Part shown: piece after piece, positions 1-5,495 of the stretch
Layout: each line of letters begins with the position of its first letter
Position numbering within the stretch: the stretch's first letter is position 1
Made by a program: the position numbers and the translations under genes
The notes under the pieces: generated by a model
What the model saw: only the letters and a program-made list of their open reading frames with translations
Database searches by the model: none
Told to the model about the DNA's origin: nothing
Assembly: GCA_945882475.1 (NCBI GenBank)
Contig: CAMCWJ010000210.1
Coordinates: 1-5,495, forward strand
Source: Bifidobacterium breve
GTDB lineage: Bacteria; Actinomycetota; Actinomycetes; Mycobacteriales; Mycobacteriaceae
Length of the DNA: 5,495 bases
Direction: 5' to 3'

Positions 1-302
1 ACATAGGCCCGGGAGGAGATCGCAGTGGTCAACGGAGCCACCGTCATCTGGGTCTCGTCCTTGGCGGAGATCGTCAGCGTCGTGCCATCCGGTGCCGTCG
101 TGGTGGCCGGCGGGCTGGAAACAACTTTGCCGTCATCGACCGGCGGCACCGCTTCTACCGGCGGCACCGCGGCCGGCGGGGCGTCCGCCGCGACGACGGC
201 GACCGCGGGGTCCGGGGGGGCCGGTTCCGGATCGGCCGCTGCAGGCGACGCGCTGGCCAGCATCGCCGCGGCGACTGCCAGTACCGCCACACCACGCACC
301 AT
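1..302 (-). CDS. Exported MspA-family porin-like protein, N-terminal part (3' end outside window)
   Basis: I translated this frame by hand: 100 codons from ATG at 302-300, open to the window edge with no stop. Residues 1-23 form a typical Sec signal peptide: a short start with Arg3, an Ala/Val/Leu core and an Ala-Ala-Ala/Asp cleavage site after residue 23. Residues 24-71 are rich in Pro, Ala and Val, include two hexapeptide repeats (AVPPVE, AVPPVD) and look disordered. From residue 72 the sequence DGTTLTISAKDETQ followed by VAPLTTAISSR resembles, from memory, the first strands of actinobacterial MspA-family proteins, which act at or in the mycolate outer membrane. The frame is closed upstream by the glgP stop itself; a GGAAGG lies 11 nt before the ATG. 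GTG and TTG codons at 332-330 and 344-342 are alternative starts, but would bury the signal peptide. The gene is 57 bp downstream of glgP on the same strand, so co-transcription is possible. The coding call is firm; the family call is moderate because most of the domain is missing. Confidence 0.65.
   Translation of the reverse strand, partial: MVRGVAVLAVAAAMLASASPAAADPEPAPPDPAVAVVAADAPPAAVPPVEAVPPVDDGKVVSSPPATTTAPDGTTLTISAKDETQMTVAPLTTAISSRAY
139..170 (-). repeat. Two-copy 18-bp-period repeat encoding a Pro-Val hexapeptide
   Basis: The 14-bp string ACCGGCGGCACCGC occurs at 139-152 and again at 157-170 on the plus strand, 18 bp apart. In the exported protein it encodes tandem AVPPVE and AVPPVD in the proline-rich segment after the signal peptide. 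The in-frame period suggests a short tandem duplication that lengthened the linker; copy number could vary between strains. Confidence 0.7.
214..220 (-). repeat. Seven-base C tract (coding strand) in the exported-protein gene
   Basis: Seven G on the plus strand, read as seven C in the codons for Ala28-Pro29-Pro30 of the exported protein. It is the longest single-base run I noticed in the window. Loss of one base would bring a TAG into frame at 157-155 (product about 48 residues); gain of one would bring in a TGA at 135-133 (about 56 residues). Either would remove the whole porin-like domain. Confidence 0.7.
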
Positions 303-313
303 GTCGTCAAACG

Positions 314-319
314 CCTTCC
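314..319 (-). promoter_or_regulatory. Candidate ribosome binding site of the exported-protein gene
   Basis: GGAAGG on the minus strand, 11 nt upstream of the ATG at 302, slightly further than ideal. It lies in the 57-bp gap after glgP (303-359). I see no strong hairpin with a T-run in that gap, only a 4-bp TGCC/GGCA stem, so nothing obvious separates the two genes into different transcripts. Confidence 0.45.
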
Positions 320-359
320 GAGCCTCTGCCACCCTCCCAGGCAAACTACATGCGCCGGA

Positions 360-2951
360 TCAGGCCAGCGCCACCAGGCCCAGTTCGGCATCTCCGGCAA
401 GCAAGCCGTGGTGCGGTAACACCCGGACGGCGTAGCCAACCGAACCGGAGACCGGCAGCGGGGTGGTGACGGAGAAGATCTGGGTGCCGCCCTCGCCGGG
501 GCCGATGTGGGCCATCTCGACGCAGGCCGGATCGCGCAACTCCTCACCGGCGTCCACCCGGCCCAGCAGCGCCTGAACCACCACCTCGTCCGGCCGCAGA
601 CCGGCCAACGCCACCGCGGCCGTCAGGGTGAGTTCCGAGCCGAGGAGCGGGGTATCCGGCAAACCGGTGCTGTCGACGTCGGTGACCGCCACCGACGGCC
701 ACGCTTGGCGCACCCGGCGGCGGTAGCCGGCAAGCTCGCGGGCCTGCCCGAAGGGCAGACCGTCGAGGGCCGCGACGGTCCGGCGCACCGAGGCGGCGGC
801 GGGCGCGTAGTACCGCTCGGTGTAGTCCCGAACCATCCGCGAGGCCAGCACCTTCGGGCCCAGCGACTGCAGCGTGTGCCGGACCATCTCCACCCAGCGG
901 TTGGGCACCCCGCGCTCGTCGCGGTCGTAGAACTTCGGCGCCACCGATTCCGCCAGCAGTGCGTAGAGGGCGCCGGCCTCCAGGTCGTCGCGGCGCGCCT
1001 CGTCGATCACCCCGTCGGCGGTCGGTATCTCCCAGCCGTTCTCGCCGTCGAACCACTCGTCCCACCAGCCGTCCCGGATGGACAGGTTCAGCCCGCCGTT
1101 GAGTGCGCTCTTCATTCCCGAGGTTCCGCAGGCCTCCAGCGGACGCAGCGGGTTGTTGAGCCACACGTCACAACCCCAGTACAGCAATCGCGCCATCGAC
1201 ATGTCGTAGTTGGGCAGGAAGGCGATGCGGTGGCGGACCTCCGGCCGGTCGGCGAACCGGATGACCTCCTGGATCAGTGCCTTGCCGGCGTCGTCGGCGG
1301 GATGCGACTTTCCGGCGACGATCAGCTGCACGGGCCGTTTCTCATCGAGCAGCAGAGCCTCCAACCGGTCGGGGTCACGGAGCATCAGCGTCAGCCGCTT
1401 GTACGTCGGGACCCGGCGGGCGAATCCAATCGTCAGCACATCGGGGTCGAAAGCCGTTGCGATCCAGCCGAGTTCGGCTTCCGTCGTGCCGCGCTCCAAC
1501 CAGGACTTGCGAAGGCGCGCCCGGACGTCGGCCACCAGCTTGGCGCGCAACTGAGAGCGGATCCACCAGATGTGCCCGGAGTCCACCTGCTGCAGCCGTT
1601 CCCAGATCGCCGGCTCGCGCAGCGCCTCCGTCGACCCGGCGAGTTCGCGACCCAGTTGCAGCCACTCCCGGGCGGCCCAGGTGGGTGCGTGCACGCCGTT
1701 GGTGATCGAGCCGATCGGCACCTCCGTCGCGTCGAAGCCTGGCCACAATTCGTCGAACATCGCCCGACTGACCCGGCCGTGCAGCTGGGAGACCCCGTTG
1801 GCGCGCTGCGCCAGCCGAAGTCCCATGTGCGCCATGTTGAACTTCTCCGGATCGGCTTCGGCGCCGAATTCCAACACCCGCTCAACCGGAACCCCGGGCA
1901 GCAGTCCGGCACCGGTCTCGTCGCCGAAGTAGCGCTCCACCATCTCCAGCGGAAAGCGGTCGATACCGGCGGGCACCGGGGTGTGGGTGGTGAACAGCGT
2001 GCTGGCCCGCACGACGGTCAGCGCGGTGTCGAAGTCGAGGCCATCGGCGCTCATGTACTCCCGGATCCGCTCGAGGCCCAGGAATCCGGCGTGGCCCTCA
2101 TTCATGTGGAACACGTCCGGGGCCGGGCGGTGCTCGATCGCGGTGTAGGCGCGGATGGCCCGTATCCCGCCGATGCCGGCCAGCAACTCCTGCTTGATCC
2201 GATGGTCCTGATCGCCGCCGTAGAGCCGGTCGGTGACGTTTCGCATGTCGTGGTCGTTCTCCGGGATGTCGGAATCCAGCAGCAGCAACGGGATTCGGCC
2301 CACCTGGGCCACCCACACGCGTGCCCGCAGCATGCGCGACTCGGGCATCGCCAACTCGATGACCACCGGCGCTCCGGCTGCGTCGGCCAGCAGGTGCAGC
2401 GGCAGTCCCTGCGGGTCCAGGGCCGGGTAGTCCTCGTGCTGCCACCCGTCGGCGGTCAGCGACTGCCGGAAGTAGCCGGAGCGGTAGTTCAGGCCCACGC
2501 CGATGAGGGGCAGCCCGAGATCCGACGCCGCCTTGAGGTGATCACCGGCCAGGATCCCCAGACCGCCGGAATAGATCGGCAGCGCCTCGGCGACACCGAA
2601 CTCCATCGAGAAGTACCCGATGCCGACCGGCAGTTCCGACTCGCCGCTCCCCTGCCGGTCCTGGTACCACAGCGGCTTCGTCAGGTAGTCGTTCAGCTCG
2701 GCGGAGAGCATGTCGAGGCGCTCGAGGAACCCGTGGTCGGAGGCGAGTTCGTCGAGGCGGGCCGGTGTCACCGCGCCGAGCACCGCGACCGGGTCCTGCC
2801 CGGTCTGGACCCACTGCGCGGGGTCGATGCTCTCGAAGAGGTCCCGGGTGGGGATGTCCCAGGACCATCGGAGGTTCGTCGACAGTGGGGCCAGCGCGGA
2901 CAGCCGGTCCGGGAGATGGCTTCGGACGGTGAATCTGCGGAGGGCCTTCAC
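360..2951 (-). CDS. glgP: Alpha-glucan (glycogen/maltodextrin) phosphorylase GlgP
   Basis: A GT35-family phosphorylase: it removes terminal glucose from alpha-1,4-glucan with phosphate to give glucose-1-phosphate, using pyridoxal phosphate, in the cytoplasm. With the GTG start at 2951 the protein has 863 residues, the length I recall for M. tuberculosis GlgP. Residues 2-110 match the N-terminal DUF3417-type domain of the actinobacterial branch of the family (LRRFTVR, then LSTNLRWSWD). The catalytic core follows: YFSMEFG at 113-119, the GGLGILAGDH loop at 129-138, HMNEGHAGF at 282-290 and the PLP motif ACGTSGMKSALNGG, whose Met-Lys Lys614 should carry the cofactor. The last ~130 residues (from DVDSTGLPDTPLLG) form a beta-rich extension also present in the M. 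tuberculosis protein. The frame is open up to an ATG at 3008, adding 19 residues (MAQDAGDR...), but homology starts at VKALRRF and the added part lacks family resemblance, so I prefer the GTG. No disruption seen. It diverges from glgE, the synthetic arm of the same pathway. Confidence 0.95.
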   Translation of the reverse strand: MKALRRFTVRSHLPDRLSALAPLSTNLRWSWDIPTRDLFESIDPAQWVQTGQDPVAVLGAVTPARLDELASDHGFLERLDMLSAELNDYLTKPLWYQDRQGSGESELPVGIGYFSMEFGVAEALPIYSGGLGILAGDHLKAASDLGLPLIGVGLNYRSGYFRQSLTADGWQHEDYPALDPQGLPLHLLADAAGAPVVIELAMPESRMLRARVWVAQVGRIPLLLLDSDIPENDHDMRNVTDRLYGGDQDHRIKQELLAGIGGIRAIRAYTAIEHRPAPDVFHMNEGHAGFLGLERIREYMSADGLDFDTALTVVRASTLFTTHTPVPAGIDRFPLEMVERYFGDETGAGLLPGVPVERVLEFGAEADPEKFNMAHMGLRLAQRANGVSQLHGRVSRAMFDELWPGFDATEVPIGSITNGVHAPTWAAREWLQLGRELAGSTEALREPAIWERLQQVDSGHIWWIRSQLRAKLVADVRARLRKSWLERGTTEAELGWIATAFDPDVLTIGFARRVPTYKRLTLMLRDPDRLEALLLDEKRPVQLIVAGKSHPADDAGKALIQEVIRFADRPEVRHRIAFLPNYDMSMARLLYWGCDVWLNNPLRPLEACGTSGMKSALNGGLNLSIRDGWWDEWFDGENGWEIPTADGVIDEARRDDLEAGALYALLAESVAPKFYDRDERGVPNRWVEMVRHTLQSLGPKVLASRMVRDYTERYYAPAAASVRRTVAALDGLPFGQARELAGYRRRVRQAWPSVAVTDVDSTGLPDTPLLGSELTLTAAVALAGLRPDEVVVQALLGRVDAGEELRDPACVEMAHIGPGEGGTQIFSVTTPLPVSGSVGYAVRVLPHHGLLAGDAELGLVALA

Positions 2952-2959
2952 TCGACAAG

Positions 2960-2965
2960 ACCTTA
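2960..2965 (-). promoter_or_regulatory. TAAGGT upstream of glgP: candidate -10 element or ribosome binding site
   Basis: On the minus strand TAAGGT ends 8 nt before the glgP GTG. As a -10 hexamer (TANNNT) it would place the transcription start at or within a couple of bases of the GTG, giving a leaderless mRNA, which is common in mycobacteria. As a Shine-Dalgarno its AAGG core has a workable 9-nt spacing. Both readings support the GTG at 2951 over the ATG at 3008; the sequence alone cannot choose between them. Confidence 0.4.
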
Positions 2966-3025
2966 CTGAGGTTCGGCCGCGCGTGCGGTCTCCAGCATCC
3001 TGGGCCACCGGGTGATCGCGCCAAC

Positions 3026-3031
3026 TACGGT
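3026..3031 (+). promoter_or_regulatory. Candidate -10 element of the glgE-glgB transcript
   Basis: TACGGT fits the mycobacterial TANNNT -10 pattern and is the only such match on the plus strand that I see in this spacer. Transcription would begin near 3038-3040, leaving a leader of about 42-44 nt before the GTG at 3082, or only 6-8 nt before the GTG at 3046. No recognisable -35. Confidence 0.35.
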
Positions 3032-3069
3032 GTTAGCCGACGGGCGTGAACCGACGGCGGATGCGAAGT

Positions 3070-3073
3070 GAGG
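3070..3073 (+). promoter_or_regulatory. Ribosome binding site deciding the glgE start
   Basis: GAGG (within AGTGAGGTGA) lies 8 nt upstream of the GTG at 3082, a near-ideal spacing. The upstream in-frame candidates GTG 3046 and ATG 3061 have no comparable purine-rich site, so this motif favours the 3082 start. Confidence 0.5.
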
Positions 3074-3081
3074 TGATCGGG

Positions 3082-5157
3082 GTGCCGGGTCGGATCGAGA
3101 TCGACGATGTCGCACCCGTCGTCTCCGGTGGCGCCTACCCTGCCAAAGCCGTTGTGGGCGAGGTCGTGCCGGTCCGCGCCACGGTCTGGCGGGAGGGCCA
3201 CGACGCGGCGGCGGCCACCCTGGTGGTGCGCTACCTCGGCCCCGCCTACCCCCAATTGACCGCCGACTCCGCGGACCGCTCCCCCGAGCCCGAGGTGCCC
3301 GAGGGGTCGACGCCGGCCAAGGTCAAACCGCAGCTGTACCCGATGTCCGCGGGCCGCACCCCCGACGTGCTGCACGGCCAGTTCGTGCCGGACCGGGTGG
3401 GGTTATGGACCTTCCGGGTGGATGCCTGGGGTGACTCGATCACCAGTTGGCGGCGCGCCGTCGGCGCGAAACTCGACGCCGGCCAGGGCGAGAGCGAGTT
3501 GGACAACGATCTGCTGGCCGGTGCGGCGCTGCTGGAACGGGCCGCCGCCGGGGTGCCGCGCGGGCGCCGGGGTCCGCTGCGCGACGCCGCGGCGGCGCTG
3601 CGCAGCCCGGGCGACCCGGTGGTCCGGGCGGCGGGGGCGTTCTCCGATCCGGTGACCGAACTGCTCGGGGAGTTTCCGCTGCGCGACCTGCTCACCCGCG
3701 GGCGCCAGCACGGGGTCTGGGTGGATCGGCCACTGGCCCGCTGCGGTGCCTGGTACGAGATGTTCCCCCGCTCCACCGGCGGCCGCGATGCCGACGGCGC
3801 CGCCGTGCACGGCACCTTCGCCACCGCGGCGGCCGACCTGCCCCGAATCGCGGCGATGGGCTTCACCGTGGTCTACCTGCCGCCGATTCACCCGATCGGG
3901 GCCGTGCACCGCAAGGGCCCCAACAACAGCGTGACCTCCGAACCCGGCGACGTCGGCTCGCCCTGGGCGATCGGCAGCTCCGCCGGCGGCCACGACGCCA
4001 TCCACCCGGAACTCGGGGACATCAGCGACTTCGACGACTTCGTCGCGGCCGCCGCGGACAACGGCCTCGAGGTCGCACTGGACCTGGCGTTGCAGTGCGC
4101 GCCGGATCATCCGTGGGCGAGCGCGCACCGGGAATGGTTCACCGAACTGCCCGACGGCACCATCGCCTACGCCGAGAACCCGCCGAAGAAATACCAGGAC
4201 ATCTATCCGTTGAACTTCGACAACGACGCCCACGGCCTGCACCGCGAGGTGCTCCGCGTCGTTCGGCACTGGATCAGCCACGGCGTCAAGATCTTTCGCG
4301 TCGACAACCCGCACACCAAACCACCGAATTTCTGGGCCTGGCTGATCGGCCGGGTGAAGGCGATCGATCCGGACGTGCTGTTCCTCTCCGAGGCATTCAC
4401 CCGTCCGGCCCGGTTGTACGGCCTGGCCAAGCTTGGCTTCACGCAGTCCTACACCTACTTCACCTGGCGTACCGCCAAGTGGGAGTTGGAGGAGTTCGGC
4501 CGCGAACTCGCCACGCACGCGGACTACGCGCGGCCCAACCTGTTCGTCAACACCCCCGACATCCTGCACCAGAGCCTGCAGGAGGGCGGGCCGGGAATGT
4601 TCGCCATCCGCGCGGTGCTGGCCGCGACCCTGGGGCCGTCGTGGGGGGTGTACTCCGGCTACGAACTGTTCGAGAACTCCCCGGTACGGCCGGGCAGCGA
4701 GGAGTACCTGGACTCCGAGAAGTACCAGTTGCGCCCGCGCGACTACGCCGGCGCACTGGCGCAGGGCCGCTCGCTGGAGCCGTTCCTGGCCCGGCTCAAC
4801 GAGATTCGCCGGCTGCACCCGGCGTTGTGCGAGTTGCGCACCATCCGGTTCCACGCGGTGGACAACGACGCACTGCTGGCCTACAGCAAGTTCGATCCGG
4901 TATCGGGCGACACCGTCCTGGTGGTGGTCACCCTCAACGCCTTCGGCCCCGAGGAGGCAACACTGTGGCTGGACATGGACGCCCTCGGAATGGCGGCCTA
5001 TGACCGGTTCTGGGTCCGCGACGAGGTGACCGGCGAGGAATACCAGTGGGGACAGTCCAACTATGTGCGCCTCGAACCGGCCAGGGCGGTGGCCCATATT
5101 CTCAACATGCCGCCGATCCCGCCGGCCGCGCGGGCACCCCTGTTGCGCAGGGAATGA
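3082..5157 (+). CDS. glgE: Alpha-1,4-glucan:maltose-1-phosphate maltosyltransferase GlgE
   Basis: A GH13 (subfamily 3) enzyme that transfers maltosyl units from alpha-maltose-1-phosphate to the non-reducing end of alpha-1,4-glucan, releasing phosphate: the polymer-building step of the TreS-Pep2-GlgE-GlgB pathway in the cytoplasm. From the GTG at 3082 it has 691 residues (M. tuberculosis GlgE is about 700). The N-terminal region begins PGRIEIDDVAPVVS and holds the beta-sandwich with GLWTFRVD. The barrel shows WYEMFPRS at 224-231, YLPPIHPIG from 265, KKYQDIYPLNFD from 369, the nucleophile Asp408 in FRVDNPHTK, the acid/base Glu437 in LFLSEAFT and a third acidic residue Asp493 in FVNTPDIL. The Asp-Glu spacing of 29 equals that of the Streptomyces enzyme (Asp394/Glu423). 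A C-terminal beta domain ends near the LLRRE tail. The frame is open back to GTG 3046 (12 more residues), with ATG 3061 also possible; the best ribosome site and the conserved start of homology favour 3082. Catalytic residues are intact. It is followed by glgB after 7 nt, clearly one operon. Confidence 0.95.
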   Translation: MPGRIEIDDVAPVVSGGAYPAKAVVGEVVPVRATVWREGHDAAAATLVVRYLGPAYPQLTADSADRSPEPEVPEGSTPAKVKPQLYPMSAGRTPDVLHGQFVPDRVGLWTFRVDAWGDSITSWRRAVGAKLDAGQGESELDNDLLAGAALLERAAAGVPRGRRGPLRDAAAALRSPGDPVVRAAGAFSDPVTELLGEFPLRDLLTRGRQHGVWVDRPLARCGAWYEMFPRSTGGRDADGAAVHGTFATAAADLPRIAAMGFTVVYLPPIHPIGAVHRKGPNNSVTSEPGDVGSPWAIGSSAGGHDAIHPELGDISDFDDFVAAAADNGLEVALDLALQCAPDHPWASAHREWFTELPDGTIAYAENPPKKYQDIYPLNFDNDAHGLHREVLRVVRHWISHGVKIFRVDNPHTKPPNFWAWLIGRVKAIDPDVLFLSEAFTRPARLYGLAKLGFTQSYTYFTWRTAKWELEEFGRELATHADYARPNLFVNTPDILHQSLQEGGPGMFAIRAVLAATLGPSWGVYSGYELFENSPVRPGSEEYLDSEKYQLRPRDYAGALAQGRSLEPFLARLNEIRRLHPALCELRTIRFHAVDNDALLAYSKFDPVSGDTVLVVVTLNAFGPEEATLWLDMDALGMAAYDRFWVRDEVTGEEYQWGQSNYVRLEPARAVAHILNMPPIPPAARAPLLRRE

Positions 5158-5168
5158 GCGTCCCATGA
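5149..5168 (+). promoter_or_regulatory. glgE-glgB junction with tandem ATGA overlaps
   Basis: The glgE stop TGA (5155-5157) lies in an ATGA whose ATG (5154) opens a four-codon frame (Met-Ser-Val-Pro); that frame ends in a TGA (5166-5168) inside the ATGA of the glgB start. AGGG at 5149-5152 is the only Shine-Dalgarno-like motif, 12 nt before the glgB ATG, rather far. The layout suggests that ribosomes ending glgE reinitiate at glgB (translational coupling). Confidence 0.45.
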
Positions 5169-5495
5169 CGATCGACTTCATCAGCGCACACCTGGCGCCC
5201 GACCCCGCCGATCTGGCCCGTCTGGTGGCCGGGGTGCACCACGATCCGCACAGCATCCTCGGCGCCCACGAATACGGCACACACACCGTGATCCGGGCGC
5301 TGCGGCCGCACGCCGAGCAGGTGGTGGCTCTGATCGGCGGCCGCCGCTATCGGATGACCCACATCGACTCCGGCGTCTTCGCGGTGGCGTGTCCGTTCAC
5401 CGATCTTGTCGACTACCGGTTGGAGGTCTCCTACCCCGGCAGCACCCACACGGTGGCCGACGGCTACCGGTTCCTACCCACGCTGGGCGAGGTGG
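5165..5495 (+). CDS. glgB: 1,4-alpha-glucan branching enzyme GlgB, N-terminal part (3' end outside window)
   Basis: GlgB cuts an alpha-1,4 chain and rejoins it through an alpha-1,6 bond, branching the glucan that GlgE makes; it is cytoplasmic. Only the first 110 codons are present of an expected ~730, so the GH13 catalytic barrel and its active site are outside the window. What is visible is the N-terminal beta-sandwich (N1 / CBM48-like) domain: HHDPHSILGAH at residues 25-35, the classic GlgB signature, then TVIRALRPHA at 41-50, the DSGVFAV and DYRLEV strands, and DGYRFLPTLGEV at the edge. All of these resemble M. tuberculosis GlgB closely. The ATG at 5165 is the only sensible start: no in-frame start codon lies between it and the end of glgE, and homology begins within about ten residues. 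It is 7 nt after glgE, in one operon. Confidence 0.95.
   Translation, partial: MTIDFISAHLAPDPADLARLVAGVHHDPHSILGAHEYGTHTVIRALRPHAEQVVALIGGRRYRMTHIDSGVFAVACPFTDLVDYRLEVSYPGSTHTVADGYRFLPTLGEV

Larger units (their letters stand above)
2952..3081. promoter_or_regulatory. Divergent glgP-glgE promoter region
   Basis: A 130-bp spacer between the divergent starts of glgP and glgE, shrinking to 94 bp if glgE starts at 3046. It must hold both promoters. TANNNT-type -10 candidates are visible on each strand (TAAGGT at 2965-2960 minus; TACGGT at 3026-3031 plus), neither with a convincing -35 TTGACA, which is usual for mycobacterial promoters. An imperfect 16-bp palindrome lies at 2975-2990, between them. 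An 8-bp direct repeat GGTGATCG occurs at 3011-3018 and 3072-3079; it is short enough to be chance. Confidence 0.7.

Noticed and set aside
346..351. ATG-TAG start-stop pair on the minus strand between glgP and the exported-protein gene
   Set aside because: A six-base coincidence with no suitably placed ribosome site; no reason to think it regulates anything.
25..435. 136-codon plus-strand frame at the left edge with GGTAAGGAS-like low complexity, resembling a PE_PGRS or mucin-like protein
   Set aside because: It is antisense to the exported MspA-like gene, whose signal peptide, ribosome site and domain start are convincing, and it runs into the antisense of glgP.
507..2969. 820-codon open frame on the plus strand opposite glgP
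   Set aside because: It lies fully antisense to the well-supported glgP and its product is the low-complexity Arg/Val/Gly/Gln/His-rich type that high-GC codon bias creates on the opposite strand. No family resemblance.
2952..3008. Extra 19 N-terminal residues of GlgP from ATG 3008
   Set aside because: They occupy the divergent promoter region, lack family resemblance, and the GTG at 2951 gives the 863-residue length recalled for the M. tuberculosis protein.
4643..4648. Six-G run in glgE as a possible slippage site
   Set aside because: Shorter than the 7C tract, in the middle of a conserved enzyme core (WGVYSGYELF) where frameshifting would simply inactivate the gene.
3447..5003. 518-codon plus-strand frame overlapping glgE in another frame
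   Set aside because: An Arg/Ala/Gly/Pro-rich translation of the shifted glgE frame; GlgE motifs and catalytic residues are all in the annotated frame.
3403..5286. 627-codon open frame on the minus strand opposite glgE and the start of glgB
   Set aside because: A GC-bias shadow of glgE; it crosses the glgE-glgB boundary and shows no recognisable motif.
1..5495. CRISPR array, tRNA/rRNA gene, insertion sequence, attachment site or phage gene
   Set aside because: I saw no regularly spaced repeats, tRNA- or rRNA-like stretches, transposase motifs or terminal inverted repeats; nearly all bases belong to the four genes.

Overview
The window is high-GC DNA, roughly two-thirds G+C by eye. It carries the classical glycogen / alpha-glucan gene cluster of an actinobacterium, almost certainly a member of the Mycobacteriaceae. 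The protein sequences resemble the Mycobacterium tuberculosis proteins GlgP (Rv1328), GlgE (Rv1327c) and GlgB (Rv1326c) as I remember them, and the order and divergent arrangement are the same. Some differences from the M. tuberculosis sequences, and a different neighbour beyond glgP, suggest an environmental or non-tuberculous species. I cannot name the species.

Layout from left to right. Positions 1-302, minus strand: 5' part of a gene for a Sec-exported protein with a Pro/Ala/Val-rich segment followed by what looks like the start of an MspA-family (mycobacterial outer-membrane porin-like) domain; it runs off the left edge. Positions 360-2951, minus strand: complete glgP, alpha-glucan phosphorylase. 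Positions 2952-3081: divergent promoter region. Positions 3082-5157, plus strand: complete glgE, maltose-1-phosphate maltosyltransferase. Positions 5165-5495, plus strand: first 110 codons of glgB, the branching enzyme, running off the right edge.

How the genes work together: GlgE extends linear alpha-1,4-glucan with maltosyl units from maltose-1-phosphate, GlgB adds alpha-1,6 branches, and the divergently transcribed GlgP shortens the polymer by phosphorolysis to glucose-1-phosphate. Building and breakdown genes therefore share one short control region. The exported MspA-like protein lies 57 bp downstream of glgP on the same strand and may share its transcript, but nothing in its sequence ties it to glucan metabolism.

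The core is a well-known pathway rather than a new system. The parts worth a second look are at the edges: a seven-cytosine tract early in the exported-protein gene where one-base slippage would truncate the product in either direction, a possible leaderless start for glgP, and a chain of two ATGA overlaps linking glgE to glgB.
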